DNA of 46,912 bases from JANPJV01 sp031425695 (lineage in GTDB: Bacteria; Pseudomonadota; Gammaproteobacteria; Xanthomonadales; SZUA-5). Location of the stretch: contig JANPJV010000188.1 in NCBI GenBank assembly GCA_031425695.1, positions 1 through 46,912 of the forward strand, in the 5' to 3' direction. A program made the position numbers and the translations under genes. This document shows positions 15,776-24,191 of the stretch, piece after piece (the first letter of the stretch is position 1; each line of letters opens with the position of its first letter). The notes under the pieces are model-generated. The model was not told the origin of the DNA, searched no databases, and saw only the letters and a list, made by a program, of their open reading frames with translations.

Positions 15776-16435
15776 TCAATGCACCCGCTTCGCATAGTGC
15801 TTCCACAACTGATGCGCGCCCTTGGCGGCGGCGACCATCAGGCGGCGGCGTTCGCGGGCGGTCATGACGCGGCCGTCGTCGAAACCGTCGCGACCGAGCA
15901 GGATGAACGGGCTCAGCCAATTGCGGCGGCGCTCTTCGGCAGCAATGTCCTCGACCCGTTGTGGATCGAGGGCGAGCGCCAGTGCCGTGCCGGCCGACCA
16001 GGACTTCGCCGATCGGCTCTCGGCCTGTTCCTCCGATTCGTCGTCGCCGCGCGGCAAGAAGTCGAATTCCGGCAGTACCTCTTCGCGGTGCGCATCGGGA
16101 TCGAGGCCGACGCGGCGGACCACGTGTGCCTGGAAGCGCTGCAGATGCTCGAGCACTTCGTCGCGCACGCCGGCCTCCAGCTCGAGGAACTCCGGGCCGA
16201 GCACGATTGGCAACCACTGCTCCGCGCGCATCCCAGGGAGCAAGGTCAGGGCAGTCAGGAAGCCATCCAGGCGATCGAACTCGAAACCGTTGGCGGCACC
16301 GACGTGGTTGCGCCAGACCTGGCGCGTGGCGTCGATCTCACGGCGCGAAAGCCCGCCGCGAAAAGGGGCTTCACCAAGATCATCCTGGATCAGGACCGGC
16401 TTTGGCTGGCGTGGCGGCCGCGAAGAGGCACTCAT
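15776..16435 (-). CDS. UPF0149 family protein (YecA/YgfB-like)
   Basis: The 219-residue product has the family core FDRLDGFLTALTLLPGM with EQWLPIVLG at about residues 45-75, as in YecA/YgfB proteins. The function of most members is unknown, and no C-terminal SEC-C zinc motif is present here. The central part is rich in Asp and Glu (PRGDDESEEQAES), the C-terminus is basic (RERRRLMVAAAKGAHQLWKHYAKRVH region). The ATG at 16435 gives a Pro/Arg-rich start; the open frame continues into a CGCAAAG repeat but that part is not gene sequence. It stands alone between a 191-bp empty gap and a long-hairpin element. Confidence 0.75.
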   Translation of the reverse strand: MSASSRPPRQPKPVLIQDDLGEAPFRGGLSRREIDATRQVWRNHVGAANGFEFDRLDGFLTALTLLPGMRAEQWLPIVLGPEFLELEAGVRDEVLEHLQRFQAHVVRRVGLDPDAHREEVLPEFDFLPRGDDESEEQAESRSAKSWSAGTALALALDPQRVEDIAAEERRRNWLSPFILLGRDGFDDGRVMTARERRRLMVAAAKGAHQLWKHYAKRVH

Positions 16436-16536
16436 ACGAGGCTCCAGGTTGGTGGCGATGGGTCGAGGATAGAACGGCGCGGAGGGTGATGGGCGTGATC
16501 CCTGTGCACGCTCTGTTCGGGCCGTGGATTCTTGAA

Positions 16537-16659
16537 GCAAATGAACGCAAAGTTGGGCAAAGGGACGCAAAAAAGCCTTCGTGCACGCGCGGTTTCAGTC
16601 GCGACCACCACGAGCCGTGCTTTGTTTGCGTCCCTTTGCTCACATTTGCGTTCATTTGC
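16537..16659. repeat. Long-hairpin intergenic element, CGCAAAG type (next to ntrY end)
   Basis: Left arm GCAAATGAACGCAAAG, GGGCAAAGGGACGCAAAAAAG; right arm CTTTGTTTGCGTCCCTTTGC and CATTTGCGTTCATTTGC are close complements across a loop of about 40 bp that contains a smaller CACG-rich inverted pair. It lies just downstream of ntrY, where ntrX would be expected. Confidence 0.8.
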
Positions 16660-16710
16660 GTCGAAGCTCTTCACTATCGGTGCGGGCAATACCGCAACCG
16701 ATCATGATTT

Positions 16711-18852
16711 CTACAGCCCCATCCGCACCCGGAACCTTGCTCCGCCGTCGCTCATGTTGTCGACACGGATGTGGCCGCCGTGCTCGTCGACGATCTTCTT
16801 GACGATGGCGAGGCCGAGGCCCGTCCCCTTGGCCTTGGTCGTGGTGTAGGGCTCGAACAGGCGGTCGAGCAGGGCCTCGGGAATGCCGGGTCCGTGGTCG
16901 CGGATCTCGAGCTCGAGGTAGGTACGGCTGCCTTCGGCGGCGCCGTAAAGCGAAACATCGATGCGCGCGCGCCCGTCGGACTGCGCTTCTTCCGCGTTGC
17001 GCAGCAGGTTGTGCAGCAGCTGCCGGATGCGGCCGACGTCGGCGCGCACCGGCGGTTCGTCCGCGGGGATATTGAGCACGATGTCGACGCGTGCAGTCTC
17101 GCCGGTGTACAGGTCGACGACCTCGCGGATGACCTTCGACAGCCGGATCAACTTGAGCTCGAGGCGCGGTGGACGCGCGTACTCGGAAAAGGCGTTGACC
17201 ATCGCCTTCAGGGCTTCGACCTGGGCGACGATGGTGTGCGTGGAGCGGTCCAGCACCTCGCGGTCGGCTTCAGGCAGGCGGTCGAGGAACTTGCGGCGCA
17301 GGCGCTCGGCGGCAAGCTGGATCGGCGTGAGCGGATTCTTGATCTCATGGGCGAGCCGGCGTGCAACTTCCGACCAGGCCGAGTCACGCGTGGCCCGCGC
17401 ATAGGCGGACTCGTCGTCGAACACCAGCACCAGACCGCCGACTTCGCCATCGCCACCCGGCAGGCGCGCGCCGCGCAGCAGCAGGCGTTGCTCCTGGCCG
17501 CCGCGCTGCAGGCGCACTTCCTCGCGCCAGTCGCCGGGCTGGCGGGCGAGCGCTTCGACCAGTCGCTGCACCAGCGGCTGCAACGGGGGATCGGCCTTGC
17601 CGAGGCGCTCGATGGCCAGTCCCTTCCACGGCGACAAGTCCACGCCGAGGATCTCCTGCGCGGCGCCATTGGACGTCCGCAGGCGCCCCGAGCCGTCGAG
17701 GCTCAAGACTCCGGACGAAATGCGATCGAGCACGCCTTCGAAGTAGCGCCGGCCTTCTTCGGAGTCGCCAGCGGCGCGCGTCAGCCGCTGGTTGGCCTGC
17801 TCGAGCTCGCGCGCCATCTGGTTGAAGGCACGCGCGAGCCCGCCTAGCTCGTCGTCGGTAATCTCCGGCACGCTGATGCGGTAGTCGCCCTGGGCGACCG
17901 CGCGCGTCGCCAATACCAGCCGGCGCAGCGGTTCGACCAGGCCGCGTGCGAGCGCGAAGGCCAGGTAGACGGCGAACAGCACAGCCGCGATCAGCACCAC
18001 GCTCAGCACCACCGTCAGCGTGTACTTCAACGCGTCGCGCATGAAGGCGGCTTTGCGATAGTCGAAGTAGTGCTGCTCGATGGTCTGGGCGAGCGTGGCG
18101 AGCTCGTTGTCGACCGCGAAACGCGCCAGCAGCACTTCGCCACGCCCTGGCAACTCGGCCAGCGCGACAACGCTGAATCCCTCGCCGCTGCGATCGATGC
18201 TGCTGGCCGAGCCGGCAGCCTTGACTGCCTGCCAGAGCGCATCCTCGGGCACCGTCGGCAGCAGGAAGCGCGGATCGGCGGCGGCCCGCGTGACCAGGCG
18301 GCGGCGGCCGTCGTAGATCGCAATCTCGAGTGCATCGAGCTCGCCGAGCGCATCGGTCAGGTCCGCGTCTTCGCTGCCGGCATCCCCGCTGTCGAGCCGT
18401 CCTGCATGCAGGCGCGCGCGCGCCAACGCCTGGCTCTCGGTGATATCGATCGAGCGCTGGGCGACCGCGAGGCTGGCGTCGAGCGCCGCGGCCACGTCGA
18501 CCCGGAACCAACCGTCGACCGCGCCGTGGACGAAGCGCAGCGAAAAGAAGAACAGCATCCCGAGCGGCGGCAGCACCAGCAGCGCGAGGCGCTTGAGCAG
18601 CCGCCAGCTGAGGCGGGCACCGGGGGCGCGCGCGCGCACATCGCGCAGCAGCCGCCAGGCCTCGATGCCCAGTGCGCCGATCAGCATGGTCAGCGCGAGG
18701 CCCATGCCGGCCAGCACCCAGGACCATTCCGCACCCATGCGCGGGCCGACTTCGGCATCGCGACCGCTCAGGTACACCGCACCGAAGGCGAGCATGCCGA
18801 GCGCGAGCAACGGCAGCAGCCGCTTGGCCCCGGAGCGCATGTCGCTACTCAT
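16711..18852 (-). CDS. ntrY: Sensor histidine kinase NtrY-like
   Basis: This is an inner-membrane sensor kinase of 713 residues. It has hydrophobic segments at about 12-30, 45-65 and 88-105, a periplasmic sensor region, another membrane segment at about 277-302, a HAMP domain at about 303-355, a PAS domain at about 365-480, the phosphoacceptor box ARRLAHEIKNPLTPIQ with His502, and an ATP-binding domain (NLLRNAEEA, DHGPGIP, TTKAKGTGLGLAIVKKI). The layout is that of NtrY, the nitrogen or redox sensor that pairs with NtrX. Its start overlaps the end of the DUF4390 gene by eight bases, so it is in the fmt-rsmB operon. The partner ntrX is not next to it, which is unusual. Confidence 0.9.
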   Translation of the reverse strand: MSSDMRSGAKRLLPLLALGMLAFGAVYLSGRDAEVGPRMGAEWSWVLAGMGLALTMLIGALGIEAWRLLRDVRARAPGARLSWRLLKRLALLVLPPLGMLFFFSLRFVHGAVDGWFRVDVAAALDASLAVAQRSIDITESQALARARLHAGRLDSGDAGSEDADLTDALGELDALEIAIYDGRRRLVTRAAADPRFLLPTVPEDALWQAVKAAGSASSIDRSGEGFSVVALAELPGRGEVLLARFAVDNELATLAQTIEQHYFDYRKAAFMRDALKYTLTVVLSVVLIAAVLFAVYLAFALARGLVEPLRRLVLATRAVAQGDYRISVPEITDDELGGLARAFNQMARELEQANQRLTRAAGDSEEGRRYFEGVLDRISSGVLSLDGSGRLRTSNGAAQEILGVDLSPWKGLAIERLGKADPPLQPLVQRLVEALARQPGDWREEVRLQRGGQEQRLLLRGARLPGGDGEVGGLVLVFDDESAYARATRDSAWSEVARRLAHEIKNPLTPIQLAAERLRRKFLDRLPEADREVLDRSTHTIVAQVEALKAMVNAFSEYARPPRLELKLIRLSKVIREVVDLYTGETARVDIVLNIPADEPPVRADVGRIRQLLHNLLRNAEEAQSDGRARIDVSLYGAAEGSRTYLELEIRDHGPGIPEALLDRLFEPYTTTKAKGTGLGLAIVKKIVDEHGGHIRVDNMSDGGARFRVRMGL

Positions 18853-19480
18853 GGGTGAGTGCCTGCCAGCCGCTGTCGAGACGCCATTCGCGTTGCGTCA
18901 GTGCCGGCAGCCGCAAGGGCGCCGGCAGGCTGCTCACCGCCAGTTGCACGCGCGCGCGACCACCGCAGGCCGGCTCGCAACGCGCCTCCTCGGGCCAGCT
19001 CAGCTGCGCATTTTCGACGGCCGCCAGCAGCGCATTGCGCAGGCTGAACTGCTGGCTCGGGCGCTCCCCGACCGCGAGTGCGTAGCGACGCAGCAGCGGG
19101 CTGTAGCGCAGCCACAGCGTTTGCGCGAGCGCACGTCCGTCGGCGAGCTCCCAGTCCACCCGAAGCCCGAGCACCAGCCCTGATTCCAGCGCGAGTGTGG
19201 CCCGCGGACCGAGCTCGATACCGAGCTCGAGCCGCAGCGTGGGCTCCAGCGCACGCGGGCTACGCGCGCGTTCCAGGACGATCTCCTGGGCGAATGCCGG
19301 ATCTAGGCAGAGCGCTGCAAGCAGGCATAGAAGAAGCCGTCGGCCGCGTCGATGCCGCTCAGGTTTTGCCAGATGGGCGCGTCGCCAGGCACAAACGACA
19401 GCGCCGCGCTCCGCGCCGCTGGCGTGCGGGCCAGGAAAGCCGTTATCTGGTCGTGGTTCTCGGCGCGAAGGATCGAGCAT
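18845..19480 (-). CDS. DUF4390 domain exported protein
   Basis: The product matches the DUF4390 proteins usually found between rsmB and ntrY in xanthomonads and other proteobacteria; function is unknown. A signal-like hydrophobic stretch RRLLLCLLAALCLDPAFAQE is followed by a beta-rich domain (RVDWELADGRALAQTLWLRYSPLLRRY) and ends WQALTHE. The start is uncertain. The only ATG in frame is at 19480, giving 211 residues, a 45-residue lead before the hydrophobic stretch and a 178-bp overlap with the end of rsmB; no ATG, GTG or TTG lies closer. A CTG start nearer the signal is possible. The stop overlaps ntrY by eight bases. The much longer frame up to 20437 is a shadow of rsmB. Confidence 0.7.
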   Translation of the reverse strand: MLDPSRREPRPDNGFPGPHASGAERGAVVCAWRRAHLAKPERHRRGRRLLLCLLAALCLDPAFAQEIVLERARSPRALEPTLRLELGIELGPRATLALESGLVLGLRVDWELADGRALAQTLWLRYSPLLRRYALAVGERPSQQFSLRNALLAAVENAQLSWPEEARCEPACGGRARVQLAVSSLPAPLRLPALTQREWRLDSGWQALTHE

Positions 19481-20592
19481 GTGGCGTAGGTTAGACGCCC
19501 GCCCGGGGCGAGCATAGGAAAGAGTGCATCGAGCAGTTGCGCTTGTTGCCGCGCCTGCGCGGCCACGTCGGTCGCGCGGCGCAGGTGCTTGATGTCCGGG
19601 TGACGGCGGATGACCCCCGTCCCGGTGCAGGGCGCATCCAGCAGGATGCGGTCGAACGGCCGGCCATCCCACCAGCGCGTCACCGCGAGCGCGTCCTCCA
19701 CGATGACATTCGCATCGACCCGACAGCGCTGTAGCGTCTCCTGCAGGCGCTTCGCGCGCGCCGGGTCCCGCTCGATGGCCACCAGGTCGAGATCGGCGAC
19801 GCGCTCGGCAAGCGCAGCGGTCTTGCCGCCCGGCGCGGCGCACGCATCGAGCACGCGTTGGCCCGGCTGCGCGTCGAGCGCCTCGACGACTCGCTGCGCG
19901 GCCGCATCCTGGACCGACACCAGGCCCGCGTCGAAACCCGGCAAGCTGTCGACCGCGACCGGCTGCTCGAGGCGCAGTGCGTACGCGGGGGCGTCCGGCG
20001 CGTGCGCCACCATGCCAAGCGTCGCCAGGCGCACAGCGTAATCCGCGCGCGAGCTGCGGCGGGCATCGACCCGGAGCCACATCGGCGCGGCGCGATTGCC
20101 GGCCGCGCAGATGGCGGCGTGCTGCCCTGGCCAGTCGTCGCGAAAGCGCTCGATCATCCATTGCGGATGGTCGTGGCGCGCTTCCAGGTCTTCCAGCAGC
20201 GCGGCTTCCAGCACGGCGCGCTCGCGCAGGTAGCGGCGCAGCAGGGCATTGACGAAGCCGGCACTGGCCGCATGCAGCGCGCGCGCCGCAGCGACGCTCT
20301 CGTTCACCGCGGCGTGCTCGGCGGTGTCGAGATGGCGTAGCTCCGCCAGCGCGATCTGCAGCAGCGCCGCAATCTCCGGCTTCGGCGCCCGCCCGGCCGT
20401 CGTCCGCAGCCGCCGCGCCAGCGCATTGCCCGACCAAGCGTGCCGCAGCGCCGCATATACCAGCGCGCGGCCGAACGAAGACTGCGGATGCCCGGCCTCC
20501 ATCTGCTGCGCCAATGCGGTATCGAGCGACTGCCCGCGGCCGACACCGAGCAGCGTGCGCGCGGCCTGGATGCGGATCGGCTCAGGATTCAT
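19303..20592 (-). CDS. rsmB: 16S rRNA (cytosine-967-C5)-methyltransferase RsmB
   Basis: RsmB transfers a methyl group from S-adenosylmethionine to C967 of 16S rRNA. The 429-residue product has an N-terminal NusB-like RNA-binding domain (about 1-140) and a C-terminal Rossmann methyltransferase. Motifs seen are the SAM site DACAAPGGKT (about 249-258), DAPCTGTG with the helper Cys322, and YATCSI with the catalytic Cys372. The ATG at 20592 fits the conserved start MNPEPIRIQAARTL; upstream codons come from the repeat. It lies between fmt and DUF4390-ntrY in one transcription direction, separated from fmt by a GTAG doublet. Confidence 0.94.
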   Translation of the reverse strand: MNPEPIRIQAARTLLGVGRGQSLDTALAQQMEAGHPQSSFGRALVYAALRHAWSGNALARRLRTTAGRAPKPEIAALLQIALAELRHLDTAEHAAVNESVAAARALHAASAGFVNALLRRYLRERAVLEAALLEDLEARHDHPQWMIERFRDDWPGQHAAICAAGNRAAPMWLRVDARRSSRADYAVRLATLGMVAHAPDAPAYALRLEQPVAVDSLPGFDAGLVSVQDAAAQRVVEALDAQPGQRVLDACAAPGGKTAALAERVADLDLVAIERDPARAKRLQETLQRCRVDANVIVEDALAVTRWWDGRPFDRILLDAPCTGTGVIRRHPDIKHLRRATDVAAQARQQAQLLDALFPMLAPGGRLTYATCSILRAENHDQITAFLARTPAARSAALSFVPGDAPIWQNLSGIDAADGFFYACLQRSA

Positions 20593-20613
20593 GGCGGTTT
20601 CTCCGTCGTTCAC

Positions 20614-20701
20614 GTAGGCCGCAGTGCGCGCGGCTTTTGGCGCGCTCTGCGGCGCTGTTCGGGCGCGTGCCGCAGAGCCGCTGCGCGGCACTACGGCCTA
20701 C
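20614..20701. repeat. GTAG-type REP doublet, family G (fmt-rsmB gap)
   Basis: Outer stem GTAGGCCGCAGT with ACTACGGCCTAC, inner stem TCTGCGGC with GCCGCAGA, and a small hairpin GCCGC-tgc-GCGGC in the right half (reading GTAG-t-hairpin on the minus strand). The left half has a weaker hairpin with GCGCGC arms. The outer stem contains the fmt stop codon at 20698-20700. It would form in the mRNA between fmt and rsmB. Confidence 0.8.
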
Positions 20702-21633
20702 ATTTCACGTGCCTGACGCTTCAACTCGGGCCGCGCGTTCACGAAGTCGGCCACGTCCATGACCCGGCCGCCGGCGCGCTGTACACGCAGCAGGACCAGG
20801 GCGCCTTCACCACACGCGATGCACAGGCGGCTGCGGCTGTTGTGGATCGGCTCGCCGGGGATTCCGCCCTCGAGAATCGGTTCGGCAGCGTGGATGCGCA
20901 CCAACTCACCTGCGATCAGCGCCTGCGCGACCGGCCACGGCTGAAACGCGCGGATCTTGCGGTCGAGCACGGATGCGGGCTCGTTCCAGTCGAGCAGCGC
21001 CTCCGCCTTGTCGAGCTTGTGGGCGTAGGTGACACCCTCGGCGGGCTGCGGCCGTGCAGTTAGCGACTCGCCGCGCGCCAGCGTCGCCAGGCCGCGTGAC
21101 AGCAAGTCGGCACCCAGGCTCGACAGGCGCTCGTGCAGGCTCGCGCTGGTGTCTTCGGACAGGATTGGCGTGCGCGCCTCGAGCAGCACCGGCCCGGTGT
21201 CGAGCCCGGCCTCCATCTGCATGAGGTCAACCCCGGTCTCGGCATCGCCAGCGAGGATGGCCCGCTGGATCGGCGCCGCGCCGCGCCAGCGCGGCAGCAG
21301 GCTGGCATGCACGTTCCAGCCGCCATGGCGGGGCAGGCCGAGCACCGCGCGCGGCAGGATCAGCCCGTAGGCGACGACGACCAGCAGCTCCGGCGCCAGC
21401 CCGGCCAACTCGTCCTGCACCAGCCCATCCTTGAGCGATTCGGGCTGCAACACGGGAATGCCCGCTTCCAGCGCGCACTGCTTGACCGGGCTCGGACTGA
21501 GTTGCCGACCGCGGCCAGCCGGTCGGTCAGGTTGCGTGTAGACGGCGACGCAGTCCCAGCCGCTGGCAAGCACCGCGCGCAGACAGGGGACGGCAAATTC
21601 CGGCGTGCCGGCAAAGACGACGCGCGGGCGCAT
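20698..21633 (-). CDS. fmt: Methionyl-tRNA formyltransferase
   Basis: Fmt puts a formyl group from 10-formyl-THF on methionyl-tRNA(fMet). The 311-residue product has the N-terminal motif VVFAGTPEFAVP, the folate/catalytic stretch WNVHASLLPRWRGAAPIQ with the N-H-D type site (Asp in ETGVDLMQMEAGLDTGPVL), and a C-terminal OB-like domain ending in LVLLRVQRAGG. The ATG at 21633 is preferred; the TTG one codon earlier is also open. It follows def by only 10 bp, the usual def-fmt order. Its stop codon lies within a GTAG doublet. Confidence 0.95.
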   Translation of the reverse strand: MRPRVVFAGTPEFAVPCLRAVLASGWDCVAVYTQPDRPAGRGRQLSPSPVKQCALEAGIPVLQPESLKDGLVQDELAGLAPELLVVVAYGLILPRAVLGLPRHGGWNVHASLLPRWRGAAPIQRAILAGDAETGVDLMQMEAGLDTGPVLLEARTPILSEDTSASLHERLSSLGADLLSRGLATLARGESLTARPQPAEGVTYAHKLDKAEALLDWNEPASVLDRKIRAFQPWPVAQALIAGELVRIHAAEPILEGGIPGEPIHNSRSRLCIACGEGALVLLRVQRAGGRVMDVADFVNARPELKRQAREM

Positions 21634-21643
21634 CAATGCAGTC

Positions 21644-22165
21644 TCAGCTCGTGGCGCGTTCGGAAACGGCCTGGCGGCGCCTCTTCTCGAGCTTGTTGCG
21701 CACCATCTGGCGCTTGAGTGGCGACAGGTAGTCGACGAAGACCTTGCCGGCGAGGTGATCCATTTCGTGCTGGATGCAGATGGCGAACAGGCCGGTCGCG
21801 TCGTAGCGCTGCAGCTCGCCGTGGCGATCGAGCGCCTCGACGATGACGCGCTCCGCGCGCGCTACGTCGGCAAAGATTCCCGGCACCGACAGGCAGCCTT
21901 CCTGGCAGGTCTCGGTGCCCTCGGTCTCGACGATGCGCGGGTTGATCAGCACCACCGGGCGGTTCTTCTCGTCGGACACATCCATGACGATGAGCTGCCG
22001 ATGGAAATCGACCTGCGTCGCCGCCAGGCCCACGCCCGGCGCCTCGTACATGGTCTCGAACATGTCGTCGATCTTGCGCTGCACCTCATCATCGATGCGC
22101 TCGAGCGGCTTCGCCAGCGTGCGCAGGCGCGGGTCGGGATATTCCAGAATCGGGAGCAGTGCCAT
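21644..22165 (-). CDS. def: Peptide deformylase
   Basis: Def removes the formyl group from the N-terminus of new proteins; it is a metalloprotease with Fe or Zn. The 173-residue product has all three family motifs: GVGLAATQ (about 44-51), EGCLSVPG with metal ligand Cys91, and HEMDH (133-137) with two His ligands and the catalytic Glu. The ATG at 22165 begins MALLPILEYPDPRL, the usual start; upstream codons in the frame have no family match. It is the first gene of the def-fmt-rsmB-DUF4390-ntrY run. Confidence 0.96.
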   Translation of the reverse strand: MALLPILEYPDPRLRTLAKPLERIDDEVQRKIDDMFETMYEAPGVGLAATQVDFHRQLIVMDVSDEKNRPVVLINPRIVETEGTETCQEGCLSVPGIFADVARAERVIVEALDRHGELQRYDATGLFAICIQHEMDHLAGKVFVDYLSPLKRQMVRNKLEKRRRQAVSERATS

Positions 22166-22300
22166 GGGCTGGGTCAGACGCGATGAGATGCAGCTAGTGT
22201 AATCCGCACCGGCCGAGGGCGCAGCCGACCGCGTGGTGAAGGGTTTCGATTCAGACAGGAATAGCGAGGTGCAAGAGCACAGCTGCAGAAGCAGAAGCAG

Positions 22301-22445
22301 CTTATCCACAGATTTCGCAGATTTACGCAGATTAAGAGCAGAGGTCATTGGCTTGCCGCCGCCTTGGCCTGGCCTGCGCCCTCCATTCCGACGGCTCAAC
22401 CAACGTCAAAAAATCTGCGCAAATCTGCGTAATCTGTGGATCAAG
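22301..22445. repeat. Long-hairpin intergenic element, GCAGATT type
   Basis: Left arm CTTATCCACAGATTTCGCAG and ATTTACGCAGATT; right arm AATCTGCGCAAATCTGCGT and AATCTGTGGATCAAG. The arms are near complements. The left arm includes TTATCCACA, identical to the DnaA box. The 310-bp gap between M56 and def contains this element; the rest (22166-22300) shows nothing I recognise and may hold the def promoter. Confidence 0.82.
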
Positions 22446-22475
22446 TTCTTTGCTCTGGCTACGCCGCGGCCGTCC

Positions 22476-24191
22476 TCATCGCCGGCAGAGCCTCGACCCC
22501 GTGGTCGATTCGCAGCGGCCGGAGGCGTCGGAATCCTTGGTTTTTCCGGTGACGACGCAGATGCGTGTGCCGAGGTTCATGCTGCAATTGTCGGGCTCGC
22601 TCTGGGCGCTGTCGCGAAAGACGAAACGGTGTTGCAGGTCGCGTCCTGCGTGCTCCGCGGCGACTTCCGGCGCGAAGCGCCAATGCGCCAGCGCATCGCG
22701 CGCGGCGGCGATGAAGTCATGGACACCCGGGGTCGCGCTGCTGGCCTGGATATCGATGACCCGGCCACTGCCGTCGAGCCGATAACGCAGGTCGACCGCC
22801 AGCTCGTCTTTGAGCGGGCGCTGGCGTGCCGGGAAGACCGGTGCACGCGACACCAGCGGTTGCGCCGTCGGGGTCAGCGTCGGTGACAGCGACGGTTGCT
22901 GGCTGGCCGCAGGCAGCGGTGTCGGAGCGGCTGCAGCGCTGATCAATGGCGACGGTGCCGCCACGGCAGGCTCGACAGACATCCGCGTGAGCGATGGCTG
23001 TGGCAGGACGGACTGCGGTGCCGTGCTGATGCGCGGCGGCGGCAGGCGCACGGCGACCGGCGCCGGCGTGGCGCGTTCGCGCTGCCAGCGGTCAATTTCG
23101 AGCTTGGCGGCGACGGGTTCCAGCACCGGGTTCGCCAGGGCAAGCTGCGGCAGCACGAAATCGCGCGTACCGCTGGCAGGCCGCAGCTGCAGTCCGCCAC
23201 CGATCAGGCTCACGGCCAATGCCAGGACCACCGTCGGCAGCGCCAGTTTCTGCAGGCCGCCGCGTGTGCTCGGTGCGCGTCCGGCAATGCGCTGGACCCG
23301 CCAGAGCAGGCCGCCCGCTACCGCGCTCGGGGCCAGCAACGGCGCTTCGTGGCGAAATTCCTCGAGGCTGAGGAGCGCGCGCGTGTAGTCGCCGCGACCA
23401 CCGGCGAATGCGACCACCAGGTCGTCGCAGCAGGCCTCGCGCAAGCTGCGCAGCTCTTCGCTGAGCCAGCGCACCGCGGGATGGAAGAACAGCAGGACCT
23501 CGAGTGCCAGCTGCAGCCAATTGACCAGGTAGTCGGCGCGCCGCAGGTGGGCAATCTCGTGGGCCAGGATCAGGCGCAATTGCGGCCACGGCATGCCGGC
23601 GGCAATGGTGAGCGGCAACACGATCACAGGCGCGAAATGGCCGATGACGAAGGGCACGCGCGCAATCGCCGAGGAAACCACGGCGATCGGCCGCGCCACG
23701 CCGAACGCGCGCGCGAGCTCGACGACCGGCGCACTCAGCTGCGGCAGCACCGATCCCGCAGCGACCAGCCGACGCAGCGCCAGGTGGGTGCGCAGCAGGC
23801 CGCTGCCGATGCCGAGCACGGCCATGCCCCAGAGCAGCACCAGGGCGGGCAGCAAAGGCTCGATCCAGGCGCTGACGGAGCCGGGCGTGGCGCTCGCGAG
23901 CGGCAGCGACCCGACCAGCTGATGTTCGACCGGCAGCGCGGCATACGCGACGGCAATCGCCCGTTCGTCGGCCCCGGCGCGTGCGGCATCGAGCTCATAG
24001 GCGAAGCTCCCGGCCAGTCCGACGACCAGCGCGAAGATGCACAGCAGGCCGAGCGCATACGCCGACTGCGGTCGCTGGTTGCGCAGGCGCGCCGTCATCA
24101 CCGCGTACGCAGCGGCCGCGAGAGTTCCGATCCACAGCGAGTGGATCAGCGTCCAGCCCACGGCGCGGACAAAGACGGTCAAGGCGTCCAT
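22476..24191 (-). CDS. M56 family metallopeptidase (BlaR1-like) with TonB-type C-terminus
   Basis: This 571-residue membrane protein belongs to the BlaR1/MecR1 peptidase family. Several hydrophobic helices fill residues 1-130; the zinc site LAHEIAHLRRADYL has HEIAH at 211-215, followed by FFHPAVRWLSEELRSLREACCDDLV, which carries the third ligand region. A further helix lies near 315-335. The tail is a Pro/Ala/Ser-rich linker and then a TonB/energy-transducer-like domain (LAVDLRYRLDGSGRVIDIQ, DALAHWRFAPE), not the penicillin-binding sensor of true BlaR1. It overlaps blaI by one base (TGATG). By analogy it would sense an envelope signal and cut or inactivate the BlaI repressor. Confidence 0.88.
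   Translation of the reverse strand: MDALTVFVRAVGWTLIHSLWIGTLAAAAYAVMTARLRNQRPQSAYALGLLCIFALVVGLAGSFAYELDAARAGADERAIAVAYAALPVEHQLVGSLPLASATPGSVSAWIEPLLPALVLLWGMAVLGIGSGLLRTHLALRRLVAAGSVLPQLSAPVVELARAFGVARPIAVVSSAIARVPFVIGHFAPVIVLPLTIAAGMPWPQLRLILAHEIAHLRRADYLVNWLQLALEVLLFFHPAVRWLSEELRSLREACCDDLVVAFAGGRGDYTRALLSLEEFRHEAPLLAPSAVAGGLLWRVQRIAGRAPSTRGGLQKLALPTVVLALAVSLIGGGLQLRPASGTRDFVLPQLALANPVLEPVAAKLEIDRWQRERATPAPVAVRLPPPRISTAPQSVLPQPSLTRMSVEPAVAAPSPLISAAAAPTPLPAASQQPSLSPTLTPTAQPLVSRAPVFPARQRPLKDELAVDLRYRLDGSGRVIDIQASSATPGVHDFIAAARDALAHWRFAPEVAAEHAGRDLQHRFVFRDSAQSEPDNCSMNLGTRICVVTGKTKDSDASGRCESTTGSRLCRR

Noticed and set aside
18845..20437. 530-residue frame ending in DUF4390
   Set aside because: The first 320 residues are another reading frame of rsmB; only the last 211 or fewer belong to DUF4390.
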